A stretch of 64,000 nt of DNA from Emticicia fluvialis (GTDB taxonomy: Bacteria > Bacteroidota > Bacteroidia > Cytophagales > Spirosomataceae). The notes beneath the pieces are model-generated. The model did not search any database. It was given only the letters and a program-made list of their open reading frames with translations, and was not told where the DNA came from. This document shows positions 1 through 7,841 of this stretch, one piece after another; position 1 is the first letter of the stretch; every line of letters begins with the position of its first letter. A program made the translations under genes and the position numbers. Location: the NCBI RefSeq assembly GCF_024793945.1, contig NZ_JANUSD010000007.1:62001-126000 (forward strand), in the 5' to 3' direction.

Positions 1-6
1 TTTACC

Positions 7-14
7 TATTTTTG
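7..14 (+). promoter_or_regulatory. putative -7 box of gcvT
   Basis: TATTTTTG matches the Bacteroidota -7 consensus TAnnTTTG and lies 28 nt before the gcvT start codon. The -33 element would fall outside the window, so only half of the promoter can be judged. Confidence 0.4.
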
Positions 15-42
15 TCGACAAAACTATTTTAGCTATAAACAC

Positions 43-1146
43 ATGGAATCAACAGAAATAAAAAAAATCCCACTGAGTAACCTGCACGAAAAAATCGGCG
101 GAAAAATGGTACCGTTTGCAGGCTTTCTGATGCCTGTCAGGTATTCGTCAGATATTGAAGAACACAACTGTGTACGCAATGGTGTAGGTGTGTTTGATGT
201 GTCGCACATGGGAGAATTTATGTTGACCGGAGATAAAGCCCTGGACCTGATACAAAGAGTATCTGCCAATGATGCCTCTACCCTGTTCGACGGAAAGGTG
301 CAATACAGCTACCTGCCAAACAGACAAGGTGGCGTGGTTGATGATTTATTGGTTTACAGACTGACAGAAGACTGGTATTATCTGGTTGTGAACGCCTCAA
401 ACATTGAAAAAGACTGGGACTGGATACAGAGCCATAATACTGAAAATGTACCAATGAAGAACCTGTCAGACTCTACTTGTCTGTTTGCTGTGCAAGGGCC
501 AAAGGCCATTGATACGCTGCAGAAGCTGACTGATATTGACCTTGCCTCTATGGATTATTACACGTTCAAATCGGGTACTGTGGCCGGCATAGAGCCTGTG
601 CTGGTTTCAGCAACGGGTTATACGGGTGCCGGTGGCTTTGAATTATATGTAGACAACAAAGATGCCGAAAAACTCTGGAACGCTATATTTGAAGCCGGTG
701 CCGAGTTTGATATTAAACCAATTGGCTTGGGTGCAAGAGATACTTTACGCTTGGAAATGGGTTATTGTTTATACGGCAACGATATTACCGACACTACCTC
801 TCCGTTGGAAGCTGGGCTAGGATGGGTAACCAAATTCAACAAAAACTTTGTTAATTCGGCTAACCTGCAGGCACAAAAAGCTAATGGATTAAAGCGAAAA
901 CTGGTTGGTCTGGAAATGATTGACAGGGGGATTCCGCGTTCGCACTACGAAATATGTGATGCCAAAGGTAATAAACTGGGTGAGATAACATCGGGCACCA
1001 TGTCGCCTACTTTACAAAAAGGTATTGCCATGGGCTATGTACCTACTGAATTTTCAAAAGCCGGAACAGAGGTATTTGTTAAAGTAAGAGATAAACTGTT
1101 AAAGGCAGTAGTTACCAAAACGCCGTTTGTGAAACCGGGGGTGTAA
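43..1146 (+). CDS. gcvT: glycine cleavage system T protein (aminomethyltransferase)
   Basis: This 367-residue cytoplasmic enzyme moves the methylene group from the aminomethyl-lipoyl arm of GcvH to tetrahydrofolate and releases ammonia, within the glycine cleavage complex. The length is normal for GcvT. The N-terminal part contains the folate-binding-domain stretch GVFDVSHMGE (about residues 49-58), followed by the middle-domain sequence ATGYTGAGGFELY (about 190-202) and LGARDTLRLEMGY (about 229-241). The C-terminal barrel carries the family-typical GEITSGTMSP. The ATG lies behind a plausible -7 box. The other gcv genes are not adjacent, so gcvT stands alone here, which is common in Bacteroidota. 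It converges with the toxin-antitoxin remnant downstream with only a few bases between. Confidence 0.96.
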   Translation: MESTEIKKIPLSNLHEKIGGKMVPFAGFLMPVRYSSDIEEHNCVRNGVGVFDVSHMGEFMLTGDKALDLIQRVSANDASTLFDGKVQYSYLPNRQGGVVDDLLVYRLTEDWYYLVVNASNIEKDWDWIQSHNTENVPMKNLSDSTCLFAVQGPKAIDTLQKLTDIDLASMDYYTFKSGTVAGIEPVLVSATGYTGAGGFELYVDNKDAEKLWNAIFEAGAEFDIKPIGLGARDTLRLEMGYCLYGNDITDTTSPLEAGLGWVTKFNKNFVNSANLQAQKANGLKRKLVGLEMIDRGIPRSHYEICDAKGNKLGEITSGTMSPTLQKGIAMGYVPTEFSKAGTEVFVKVRDKLLKAVVTKTPFVKPGV

Positions 1147-1151
1147 GAATA

Positions 1152-1517
1152 TTATTTTAAGGGGAGTATCCTGACTCTGACTTTATTAATGTCAAAAGTT
1201 ATGAGACTCCCTTCTTCAATATAATTTTTGTATTGATTCAAACATCTGACAACTATTTCTCCTATTGCATCAGGGAGTAAATCCTGACTCTTAAGCTGAA
1301 AAACGCTTGGAGGTTTTGCTTGTGTAGCTGCTAAAATTGCTCCGAAATCTAAGTCATTTGTAAAGACTATGTAGTCATTAGCGGAAGCAAATTGAAATAT
1401 TACTTTATCTGCATCGTTTGGCCTACCGACCTTCATCCAATGAATTGCTTCAATATCATTCTTTTGGAAGAATTCAACCTAGCGGGGAGATAAGTTCATG
1501 TCAATTAATATCCTCAT
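1152..1517 (-). pseudogene. DUF5615 PIN-like toxin interrupted by an in-frame amber codon
   Basis: Read from the ATG at 1517, the frame begins MRILIDMNLSPR, hits TAG at 1479-1481, then continues VEFFQKNDIEAIHW and on to the stop at 1152, giving 121 residues apart from the amber. This is the expected length and sequence for a DUF5615 PIN-like nuclease toxin. The family usually has Trp (TGG) where the TAG stands, so a single G-to-A change explains the break. The acidic residue in ILID and the TNDLDFG motif, both typical of the fold, lie on opposite sides of the stop. The start overlaps the antitoxin stop as ATGA. An internal ATG at 1436 would give a 94-residue fragment without the first acidic residue. 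The gene is probably inactive unless the codon is suppressed or is a sequencing error. Confidence 0.8.
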
Positions 1518-1741
1518 GAAAATACAACCGGAATATCTACCTCTTCTGCCCGCCACGCAGCATAAGAAAGCGCCTGGCGTAAATCTTCCATTTCCAAGTA
1601 AGGATAAGCACCTATAATTTCATCATTCGAGCGTCCGGCGGCTATTAAGCCTACAATTGTTCCTACTGTAACTCGCATACCGCGAATACAAGGTTTGCCG
1701 CCCATAACATTGGGGTCAAAAGTGATTCTATTCAGATTCAT
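1514..1741 (-). CDS. DUF433 family antitoxin
   Basis: This is a 75-residue protein beginning MNLNRITFDPNVMGGKPCIRG and ending DIPVVFS. The segment FDPNVMGGKPCIRGMRVTV followed by a helical LIAAGRSNDEIIGAYPYLEMEDLRQALSYA is the DUF433 signature, a small helix-turn-helix protein that normally serves as antitoxin to a DUF5615 PIN-like toxin. An upstream in-frame start exists, but the residues it would add look like non-coding sequence and run back over the terminator region, so the ATG at 1741 is chosen. The stop overlaps the toxin start by four bases, implying translational coupling. The antitoxin itself looks intact although its toxin is broken. Confidence 0.88.
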   Translation of the reverse strand: MNLNRITFDPNVMGGKPCIRGMRVTVGTIVGLIAAGRSNDEIIGAYPYLEMEDLRQALSYAAWRAEEVDIPVVFS

Positions 1742-1763
1742 ACACAATTGATGGTTTCTTTTA

Positions 1764-1771
1764 CAAATATA
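1764..1771 (-). promoter_or_regulatory. putative -7 box of the DUF433/DUF5615 pair
   Basis: On the minus strand this reads TATATTTG, matching TAnnTTTG, 22 nt before the antitoxin start. No convincing -33 element was seen. Its position, just past the metG terminator, suggests the pair has its own promoter. Confidence 0.4.
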
Positions 1772-1796
1772 ACGATTTTGACATTTAAAAGTGAAT

Positions 1797-1828
1797 AAAA
1801 ATGGGAATGCGCGTGAACACATTCCCAT
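1797..1828 (-). terminator. rho-independent terminator of metG
   Basis: Arms ATGGGAATG (1801-1809) and CATTCCCAT (1820-1828) form a perfect 9-bp stem. On the minus strand it is followed by TTTTATT, starting about 25 nt past the metG stop. Confidence 0.75.
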
Positions 1829-1852
1829 CTCAAATCTTATATTCTAATAAAT

Positions 1853-3949
1853 TTAACTCACCGGCCCTCCGTTCCAGACTGCCTTATGAGGTTGTAACAA
1901 TGCCAGTGAACCATCGCGGTCTTCGGCCATCAGAATCATACCGTTCGATTCTATTCCCATCATTTTACGTGGAGCCAGATTAGCAAGGAATGTTACCTGC
2001 TTACCTATCATTTCTTCCGGCGTAAAATGTTTGGCAATACCGCTCAGAATAGTCCGTTTCTCAAAGCCATCATCAACCAGAAACTTCAACAGCTTATCGC
2101 TCTTGGCCACTTTCTCTGCCTCTATAATGGTTCCGACACGGATATCCAGTTTCGAGAAATCATCATATTGAATAGTCGGTTTCAGCTCAGGTACTTTTTT
2201 ATTCTCTAACTCGTTCATTTTCTTTGTATCTAACAATTTCTGCCGTTGTTTCTCAACCACACTGTCTTCTATCTTGGTGAATAAATAATCATCCAGTTCA
2301 AGTGCTATTGACCTTAAATCTGGAATTAAATCAATTCTTCCTGCATCTTTCCAATTATATTTCCAATAGAGGTCAGATGAAAGATAATCTGTTGGGTTCA
2401 GGTTTCCAACTTCAATAAATCCTAATAGTCTTTTTATCTTATCATGAGTATGTGGCAAAAATGGTTTACATAGTATTCCCAAATTTGCAACAATTTGAAT
2501 ACTCAAATTCAATATCGCACCAACTCTTGCACCATTAGAATTGTCTTTAAATAACTTCCATGGTTCCGTTTCTGCTAAATACTTATTACCCAGACGAGCT
2601 AAATCCATCATAGTAGACAATGCTTCGCGGAAACGATAGTTCTCAATTAAATTACCTATTTTAGCAGGAAAAGTCTTAATCTCTTCTATCACCTGTTTGT
2701 CATAATCAGAGAATTCCGTTACAATAGGCACTTCTCCACCAAAGTAATTATTTATCAGCCTTAAAACCCTATTCACATAGTTTCCGAAAATGCCCACCAA
2801 CTCACTGTTATTACGGGTCTGGTAGTCCTTCCAGGTAAACTCACTGTCTTTGGTTTCAGGAGCATTGGCTGTTAATACATAGCGCAATACATCCTGCTTA
2901 TCAGGGAATTCTTCCAGATACTCGTGCAACCAAACCGCCCAGTTTCTTGAGGTAGAGATTTTGTCGCCCTCCAGATTCATGAACTCATTAGCAGGTACGT
3001 TATCAGCCAGAATATAACTTCCCTCTGCCATGAGCATGGCCGGGAAAATGATACAATGGAAAACGATATTGTCTTTACCTATAAAATGTACCAGCTTGGT
3101 ATCTTTGTTTTTCCAATAGTCTTTCCAGTCTTTACCGTTCTGGTCGGCCCATTCTTTGGTAAAGGTGATGTAACCGATAGGCGCATCGAACCATACGTAC
3201 AATACCTTACCATCAGTATCAGGCAACGGAACTTTAATACCCCAGTCCAAATCACGGGTCATGGCACGGGGTTTCAGACCCTCTTTCAACCACGACTGAC
3301 ACTGCCCGAAAACATTGGTTTTCCACTCGGTGTGGCTGTTTACATATTTCTCAATTTCAGGCTGCATACGGTCAAGGGGTAGGTACCAGTTCTTGGTAGA
3401 CCTCATGACAGGCTTAGAACCCGAAAGCGTTGAATGCGGATTCTTCAATTCGGTTGGTGAAAGCGTAGAACCGCAACGCTCACACTGGTCGCCATACGCA
3501 TTGGGGTTACCACAAACCGGGCATTCGCCTACAATGTATCTATCGGCCAGGAATTGCTGTGCTACTTCGTCATAATACTGCTCGCTTACATTTTCATCAA
3601 AGTAGCCCTTATCATATAAAGTCGTAAAAATCTCCTGCGATAATTCGTGGTGGGTCTTATTCGACGTGCGTGAATAGGTATCAAAAGATATTCCGAAATC
3701 AGAAAAAGACTTTTTGATTTGCTCGTAGTAAAAATCTACCACCTGCTGAGGTGTTTTGCCTTCTTTTTTGGCTTTTACGGTAATGGGTACGCCGTGTTCG
3801 TCAGTACCGCTGATAAAGGCCACATCGGCACCCGTAGAACGCAGGTAACGTACATAAATATCAGCAGGGATATAACAACCCGCCAGATGCCCGATATGAA
3901 TGGGGCCATTGGCGTAAATCAATGCTGCTGTAACGGTGTATTTTTGCAT
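1853..3949 (-). CDS. metG: methionyl-tRNA synthetase with C-terminal tRNA-binding domain
   Basis: A 698-residue class I aminoacyl-tRNA synthetase that charges tRNA-Met in the cytoplasm. The HIGH motif is intact in GPIHIGHLAG near the N terminus. A four-cysteine zinc knuckle, CPVCGNPNAYGDQCERCG, lies near residue 145. The KMSKS-type loop appears as KISTS near residue 332. The last 110 residues (FSKLDIRVGTIIEAEKV onward) are a Trbp111-like OB-fold domain that aids tRNA binding and dimerisation. The ATG at 3949 is preferred over one 11 codons upstream because MQKYTVTAALIYANGPIHIG is the conserved N terminus. It is a single-gene unit with its own -7 box and terminator. Confidence 0.97.
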   Translation of the reverse strand: MQKYTVTAALIYANGPIHIGHLAGCYIPADIYVRYLRSTGADVAFISGTDEHGVPITVKAKKEGKTPQQVVDFYYEQIKKSFSDFGISFDTYSRTSNKTHHELSQEIFTTLYDKGYFDENVSEQYYDEVAQQFLADRYIVGECPVCGNPNAYGDQCERCGSTLSPTELKNPHSTLSGSKPVMRSTKNWYLPLDRMQPEIEKYVNSHTEWKTNVFGQCQSWLKEGLKPRAMTRDLDWGIKVPLPDTDGKVLYVWFDAPIGYITFTKEWADQNGKDWKDYWKNKDTKLVHFIGKDNIVFHCIIFPAMLMAEGSYILADNVPANEFMNLEGDKISTSRNWAVWLHEYLEEFPDKQDVLRYVLTANAPETKDSEFTWKDYQTRNNSELVGIFGNYVNRVLRLINNYFGGEVPIVTEFSDYDKQVIEEIKTFPAKIGNLIENYRFREALSTMMDLARLGNKYLAETEPWKLFKDNSNGARVGAILNLSIQIVANLGILCKPFLPHTHDKIKRLLGFIEVGNLNPTDYLSSDLYWKYNWKDAGRIDLIPDLRSIALELDDYLFTKIEDSVVEKQRQKLLDTKKMNELENKKVPELKPTIQYDDFSKLDIRVGTIIEAEKVAKSDKLLKFLVDDGFEKRTILSGIAKHFTPEEMIGKQVTFLANLAPRKMMGIESNGMILMAEDRDGSLALLQPHKAVWNGGPVS

Positions 3950-4014
3950 AGGTAATGGTATTGCGCGACAGTACTCAAACAAAACTAAAATCGCTCATGA
4001 TAAAAATAAGTTTG

Positions 4015-4022
4015 CAAAGTTA
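4015..4022 (-). promoter_or_regulatory. putative -7 box of metG
   Basis: On the minus strand this reads TAACTTTGCA, matching TAnnTTTG, about 65 nt before the metG start. No matching TTTG was found 19-21 nt upstream. Confidence 0.45.
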
Positions 4023-4458
4023 GGTGTTTAAATGATTTTTACGGTTCATAAAGGCAAAAAATTGGCTGCTCTGTGGCAATAAGCCAAAGCAAATTCAATC
4101 GCCCATTCTTCGTGTAGCCCTCCGCTATGTTACTTGCAATGCTTTTTAGACTTGCTCATGAGCCATTTACGGCCTGAAAACCCAAGGTTTTTACCTGTAA
4201 TTCAAGCCTCGTTTTATCTCTTTTTCTACATAAAAAACAATTTTATTCCTTACTATTAATGTTATAAAAATTGCACTTTTAGTATACACCTGACAGCCAT
4301 CATATTTTACTTGTTATCCGGAATGTAGCTTTGCAGCGCTTTGGACAATTAAAAGAACTTAATAGAAGTTTCAAATATTTGCCCTGTTGCTGACGATTTT
4401 TTGCATTTTTTTGTGTTACGTTTTTATACAATAATCCAAATAAACTAATAATAATACA
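4023..4458. other. intergenic region between metG and the peroxiredoxin gene
   Basis: A divergent intergenic stretch of more than 400 bases. Apart from the metG -7 box at its left edge and a -7-like box for the peroxiredoxin gene at 4326-4333, no gene, RNA or repeat is evident. Confidence 0.6.
4326..4333 (+). promoter_or_regulatory. putative -7 box of the peroxiredoxin operon
   Basis: TAGCTTTG, followed by CA, fits TAnnTTTG. It lies 125 nt upstream of the peroxiredoxin start, which would give a long leader. A TTG occurs upstream but its spacing of 12 nt is too short, so the assignment is tentative. Confidence 0.35.
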
Positions 4459-5091
4459 ATGTCGCTTGTAGGTAAAAAATATCCACGCATATCGGCCGGT
4501 GCCGTAATAAACGGTGAAGAGATAGTAGAAGATTTCAGCTTAGACCAGTATCTGGGTAAAAATTATGTAATTCTATTTTTCTACCCTAAAGACTTCACAT
4601 TTGTATGCCCAACTGAATTACACGCGTTTCAGGAGAAACTGGCTGAGTTCGAGAAAAGAGGCGCTGTGGTAGTGGGCTGCTCAACCGATACAGAAGAAAC
4701 GCACCTGGCGTGGTTGAATACACCTAAAGAAGAGGGTGGTATTCAGGGGGTTACGTATCCTATTATTGCCGATACCTCTAAAGTTGTTTCATTAAACTGT
4801 GGTGTACTGGGCGGCGAGTATGTGTTTAACAACGAAACCAGAACCTGGTCATTTGTAGGTAATCCTGTGGCTTTCCGTGGTACATTCCTGATTGATAAAG
4901 AGGGTATTGTTCGTCATGAGTCAATCAATGACCTGCCATTAGGCCGCAATATCGACGAATACCTTCGTTTACTGGATGCACAACTACACGTTGAAAAGTT
5001 TGGTGAAGTATGCCCTGCCAACTGGGAAGAAGGCGAAACAGCCATGATTGCTACCAATCAAGGTGTAGTGAACTATTTCTCTCAAAACTAA
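4459..5091 (+). CDS. typical 2-Cys peroxiredoxin (AhpC/TSA family)
   Basis: A 210-residue cytoplasmic thiol peroxidase that reduces hydrogen peroxide and organic hydroperoxides. The peroxidatic cysteine is in the motif FTFVCPTELHAF (about residues 47-58) and the resolving cysteine in GEVCPANW (about 178-185), the VCP pair of typical 2-Cys enzymes. The sequence continues with PLGRNIDEYLRLLDA, typical of the AhpC/Prx1 group. A thioredoxin-like gene follows after 15 bp and a third small gene overlaps that one, so the three are very probably one operon, with the thioredoxin-like protein the likely electron donor. No AhpF gene is present nearby. Confidence 0.95.
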   Translation: MSLVGKKYPRISAGAVINGEEIVEDFSLDQYLGKNYVILFFYPKDFTFVCPTELHAFQEKLAEFEKRGAVVVGCSTDTEETHLAWLNTPKEEGGIQGVTYPIIADTSKVVSLNCGVLGGEYVFNNETRTWSFVGNPVAFRGTFLIDKEGIVRHESINDLPLGRNIDEYLRLLDAQLHVEKFGEVCPANWEEGETAMIATNQGVVNYFSQN

Positions 5092-5106
5092 GAAAACCTT
5101 ACAGCC

Positions 5107-5421
5107 ATGTTAATTGAATTAGCAGAAGATAATCTGGCCGACATCATTGCACAGAACGAAAAAGTAATGGTGCAGTTTTCGGCAAGCTGGTGTGGCAACT
5201 GCCGCCTGATGAAACCAAAATTTAAGCGATTGTCGGCCGAAAACGAAAGCACCGCTTTTGTGATTGTAGACGCCGAGAAGTTTCCGCAGTCGCGCAAATT
5301 GGCCAGTGTAACCAACCTGCCCACATTTGCCGGGTTTAAAGGCGGGCAACTGGTTAACCAGGCTCAGACCAATAAAGAAGAACAATTAAAAACTTTGATT
5401 GATGAAATTACCCTTAATTAG
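5107..5421 (+). CDS. thioredoxin-like protein (WCGNC)
   Basis: A 104-residue single-domain thioredoxin fold. The active site is FSASWCGNCRLMKP, with two cysteines spaced CxxC but with Gly-Asn in place of the classical Gly-Pro, which should change its redox potential. The cis-proline loop is present as NLPTF. No signal peptide is seen, so it should act in the cytoplasm. It lies between a peroxiredoxin and a small DUF6952-like gene in one operon, which suggests it recycles the peroxiredoxin; that role is inferred from context. Its 3' end overlaps the next gene by 20 bases. Confidence 0.9.
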   Translation: MLIELAEDNLADIIAQNEKVMVQFSASWCGNCRLMKPKFKRLSAENESTAFVIVDAEKFPQSRKLASVTNLPTFAGFKGGQLVNQAQTNKEEQLKTLIDEITLN

Positions 5422-5659
5422 ACAAGCGCAGCGCACTTCATCAGTAGCTGAAATTGAGGCTGCTATTAAAGTGCTGGAGAATATTTCTGAGACGCCATCA
5501 TTGAAAGATGAAGAACTGGATTTAATTGGAGAGTTGATATCAAACCTTTGTGGCGCACTAGAGGTACACCAGTTAATAGCCGAAGGAATGCCCGAGAAAG
5601 ATGCAGCCAATACTTTTATGAAAAAAGTAATAGGCTCTATAGATAAAGTTGTGGCTTAA
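5402..5659 (+). CDS. DUF6952-like small protein of the peroxiredoxin operon
   Basis: An 85-residue acidic, helical protein beginning MKLPLIRQAQRTSS, with the conserved-looking core SLKDEELDLIGELISNLCGA and EVHQLIAEGMPEKDA. I recall this family (DUF6952) as a Bacteroidota-specific companion of peroxiredoxin and thioredoxin genes, but its function is not known to me. The ATG at 5402 is preferred over an adjoining TTG. It overlaps the end of the thioredoxin-like gene by 20 nt and is followed directly by a strong terminator, so it is the last gene of the operon. A single cysteine (SNLCGA) could be redox-relevant, which is speculation. Confidence 0.75.
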   Translation: MKLPLIRQAQRTSSVAEIEAAIKVLENISETPSLKDEELDLIGELISNLCGALEVHQLIAEGMPEKDAANTFMKKVIGSIDKVVA

Positions 5660-5680
5660 CATTTATACACTTCATCAACT

Positions 5681-5716
5681 AAAATGCCCTCGAATCGAAA
5701 GATTGAGGGCATTTTT
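5681..5716 (+). terminator. rho-independent terminator of the peroxiredoxin operon
   Basis: AAAATGCCCTC pairs with GAGGGCATTTT around a 13-nt loop and is followed by further T residues. The A-tract on the left arm could allow some function on the minus strand too. Confidence 0.8.
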
Positions 5717-5734
5717 ATGAATCGCTTACGAATT

Positions 5735-5752
5735 CGGTGAATGTATTCACCG
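5735..5752. repeat. short perfect palindrome between convergent genes
   Basis: CGGTGAAT and ATTCACCG form a perfect 8-bp inverted repeat around GT. It sits between the terminator of the peroxiredoxin operon and the 3' end of the fadD-like gene. No T-tract follows, so it is not an obvious terminator; the function is unknown. Confidence 0.5.
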
Positions 5753-5812
5753 TCAATCTAAACTAAGGAATAAATTCATAAGAGTATCCCGATTAAAATC
5801 TGGACACATTAG

Positions 5813-7522
5813 TTATTTCTTAGCCAGTTCTTCTTCTTTCAAAGCACGGCGCAGAATCTTACCTACGTTAGTTTTAGGCAGCTCGGTACGGAACTCGATG
5901 TGTTTGGGGCATTTATAGCCTGTCAGGTTTTGCTTGCAATAGGCCTTTACCTGCTCGGCGGTTAGTTCAGGGTCTTTTTTCACAATAAACACCTTTACTG
6001 CTTCTGTCGATTTCTCGTCAGGTACACCAATACAAGCCACTTCTAACACACCAGGGCATGTGGCTACCACATCTTCAATCTCGTTCGGATACACATTAAA
6101 GCCCGATACCAGAATCATGTCTTTCTTACGGTCTACTATTTTAAAGTATCCGTCTTCGTCCATCACGCCAATATCTCCGGTTTTAAACCAGTCGCGGCCA
6201 TCAGCATCTTTCAGCATTACTTTTTCGGTTTCGTCAGGGCGGTTATAGTACCCGGCCATTACCTGTGGGCCATTGGCACAAATCTCTCCTACTTCACCCG
6301 GGCCACCCCAGGTGCCATCATCTTTAAGTACCCTTATTTCGGTACTTGGCCACGGTATACCTATGGTTCCAATTCTGTTTTCGCCTACCAGTGGGTTAGA
6401 GGTTAATACCGGAGACGTCTCCGACAAACCGTATCCTTCGGCGGGTAAATTGCCGGTCAGGTCTTTCCAACGGTTAGCTACAACCCCTTGCAAGGCCATT
6501 CCCCCCGCCGAGGTTATCACCAGCTTGCTGAAATCTACTTCGTTAATCTGCGGATGATTCAACAACCCATTATACAGGGTGTTCAAACCAGTAAACACAT
6601 GTGGCGGGTTTTTCTTCAAATCCTTAATGAAGGCATTCAAATCGCGCGGGTTGGTTATCAGCAGGTTCATGGTACCTGTTTTCAGAGACGTAAGCGCGTT
6701 TACCGTTAAAGCATAAATATGATACAAGGGCAAAGCTGCTACTACCACCACCTTATCATCTTTAATTTTATTGGTCAGTACACTTTGCCATATATTGTTG
6801 GCTTCAAGGTTAGCCACAATATTACGGTGTGTAAGCTTGGCTCCTTTAGACACCCCTGTTGTGCCACCGGTGTACTGAATAAACGCCAGGTCGCTACTGG
6901 TAAGCTTAGGTTTAGACCAGCTCAGGCTGCTTCCTTTACTAACGGCACTCATCAACGGCATAGCCTGTGGAATATGGTAAGCCGGCACCATCTTTTTTAC
7001 CGTTTTTACCACAAAGTTTACTAATTGCTTTTTGGGAAACCCGAGCATATCGCCCAATTGGGTAACAAACACGTGTTTAATGGCAGTCTTATCAATCACT
7101 TTTTCCAGATTCGAGGCAAAGTTGGCTACAATTACAATAGCCTTGGCGCCAGAATCCTTAAACTGGTGCTCCATTTCGCGGGGTGTATAAAGCGGATTGG
7201 TATTTACGATAATCAACCCGGCTCTCAGGGCACCAAACATGGCAACCGGATATTGCAGACAGTTGGGCATCTGAATCACGAGGCGGTCGCCTTTCTGCAG
7301 GCCGACACTTTGCAGATAAGCTGCAAAATTTCGGGTGTACGTATCAAGCTCACCGAACGTTATTTCTTTTCCCATGCAGGAATAGGCCGAATGGCCGGCG
7401 TATCTTGTAAAGCCTTCGTCCATCAGTTCTAACAACGACGGATAGGCATCAGGGTTTATTTCATGAGGTATACCCTCCGGATAAAATTTTAACCAGGGAT
7501 ATGGTTGTGTTTTAACAGGCAT
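5813..7522 (-). CDS. fadD: long-chain fatty acid-CoA ligase (AMP-forming)
   Basis: A 569-residue ANL-superfamily ligase that activates fatty acids with ATP and CoA. Visible motifs are the P-loop IQYTGGTTGVSKGAK (about residue 215), the A5-type GYGLSETSPV, the GDIG-containing DWFKTGDIGVMDEDGYFKI, the hinge region DRKKDMILVSGFNVYPNEIE, and the C-terminal catalytic lysine context TNVGKILRRAL. The N terminus (KFYPEGIPHEI) resembles proteobacterial FadD, supporting the long-chain assignment, although substrate length cannot be proven from sequence. It is a single-gene unit. It is about 8 kb from the carrier-protein/P450 cluster, so any link between them is only a possibility. Confidence 0.92.
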   Translation of the reverse strand: MPVKTQPYPWLKFYPEGIPHEINPDAYPSLLELMDEGFTRYAGHSAYSCMGKEITFGELDTYTRNFAAYLQSVGLQKGDRLVIQMPNCLQYPVAMFGALRAGLIIVNTNPLYTPREMEHQFKDSGAKAIVIVANFASNLEKVIDKTAIKHVFVTQLGDMLGFPKKQLVNFVVKTVKKMVPAYHIPQAMPLMSAVSKGSSLSWSKPKLTSSDLAFIQYTGGTTGVSKGAKLTHRNIVANLEANNIWQSVLTNKIKDDKVVVVAALPLYHIYALTVNALTSLKTGTMNLLITNPRDLNAFIKDLKKNPPHVFTGLNTLYNGLLNHPQINEVDFSKLVITSAGGMALQGVVANRWKDLTGNLPAEGYGLSETSPVLTSNPLVGENRIGTIGIPWPSTEIRVLKDDGTWGGPGEVGEICANGPQVMAGYYNRPDETEKVMLKDADGRDWFKTGDIGVMDEDGYFKIVDRKKDMILVSGFNVYPNEIEDVVATCPGVLEVACIGVPDEKSTEAVKVFIVKKDPELTAEQVKAYCKQNLTGYKCPKHIEFRTELPKTNVGKILRRALKEEELAKK

Positions 7523-7841
7523 AACAGTTTCTTCTTAGTTATATACTAGTGAACAGGTCTTGTATTATTTAATGTAAAAATAAGACGATTTATTGAAAAC
7601 AACCCATAAAAAATTAAAAATGTTCGGCAAGCATAATATTTTTTGGCTAGCCGTATAACCATAAAGTGGCCTGAAACACCTGCCGGAACACCCAACCAGG
7701 AACCCCGCTTAACTTACTAATAATAAATATATTATACCTAGGAAATTACATGAATAAGTAATACCTTTGCAGTCCTTTTCGCAAGGAATTTTCAATTCAA
7801 AATTTAATTTCGGTTCAAAAGCCCGGTGAACTGATGTATAA
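7523..7841. other. divergent intergenic region between fadD and rpsA
   Basis: Just over 300 bases that hold the rpsA -7 box and an A+T-rich leader. I found no clear fadD promoter, no small gene and no RNA. Confidence 0.55.
7762..7769 (+). promoter_or_regulatory. putative -7 box of rpsA
   Basis: TACCTTTG, followed by CAGTCC, matches TAnnTTTG. The same extended TACCTTTGCA occurs upstream of rpsL and the M28 peptidase, and a near-match precedes the tRNA-Val gene. It implies a leader of about 65-70 nt. Confidence 0.55.

Noticed and set aside
1742..1828. Longer N terminus for the DUF433 antitoxin
   Set aside because: The extra 29 residues run into the metG terminator hairpin and across the -7 box.
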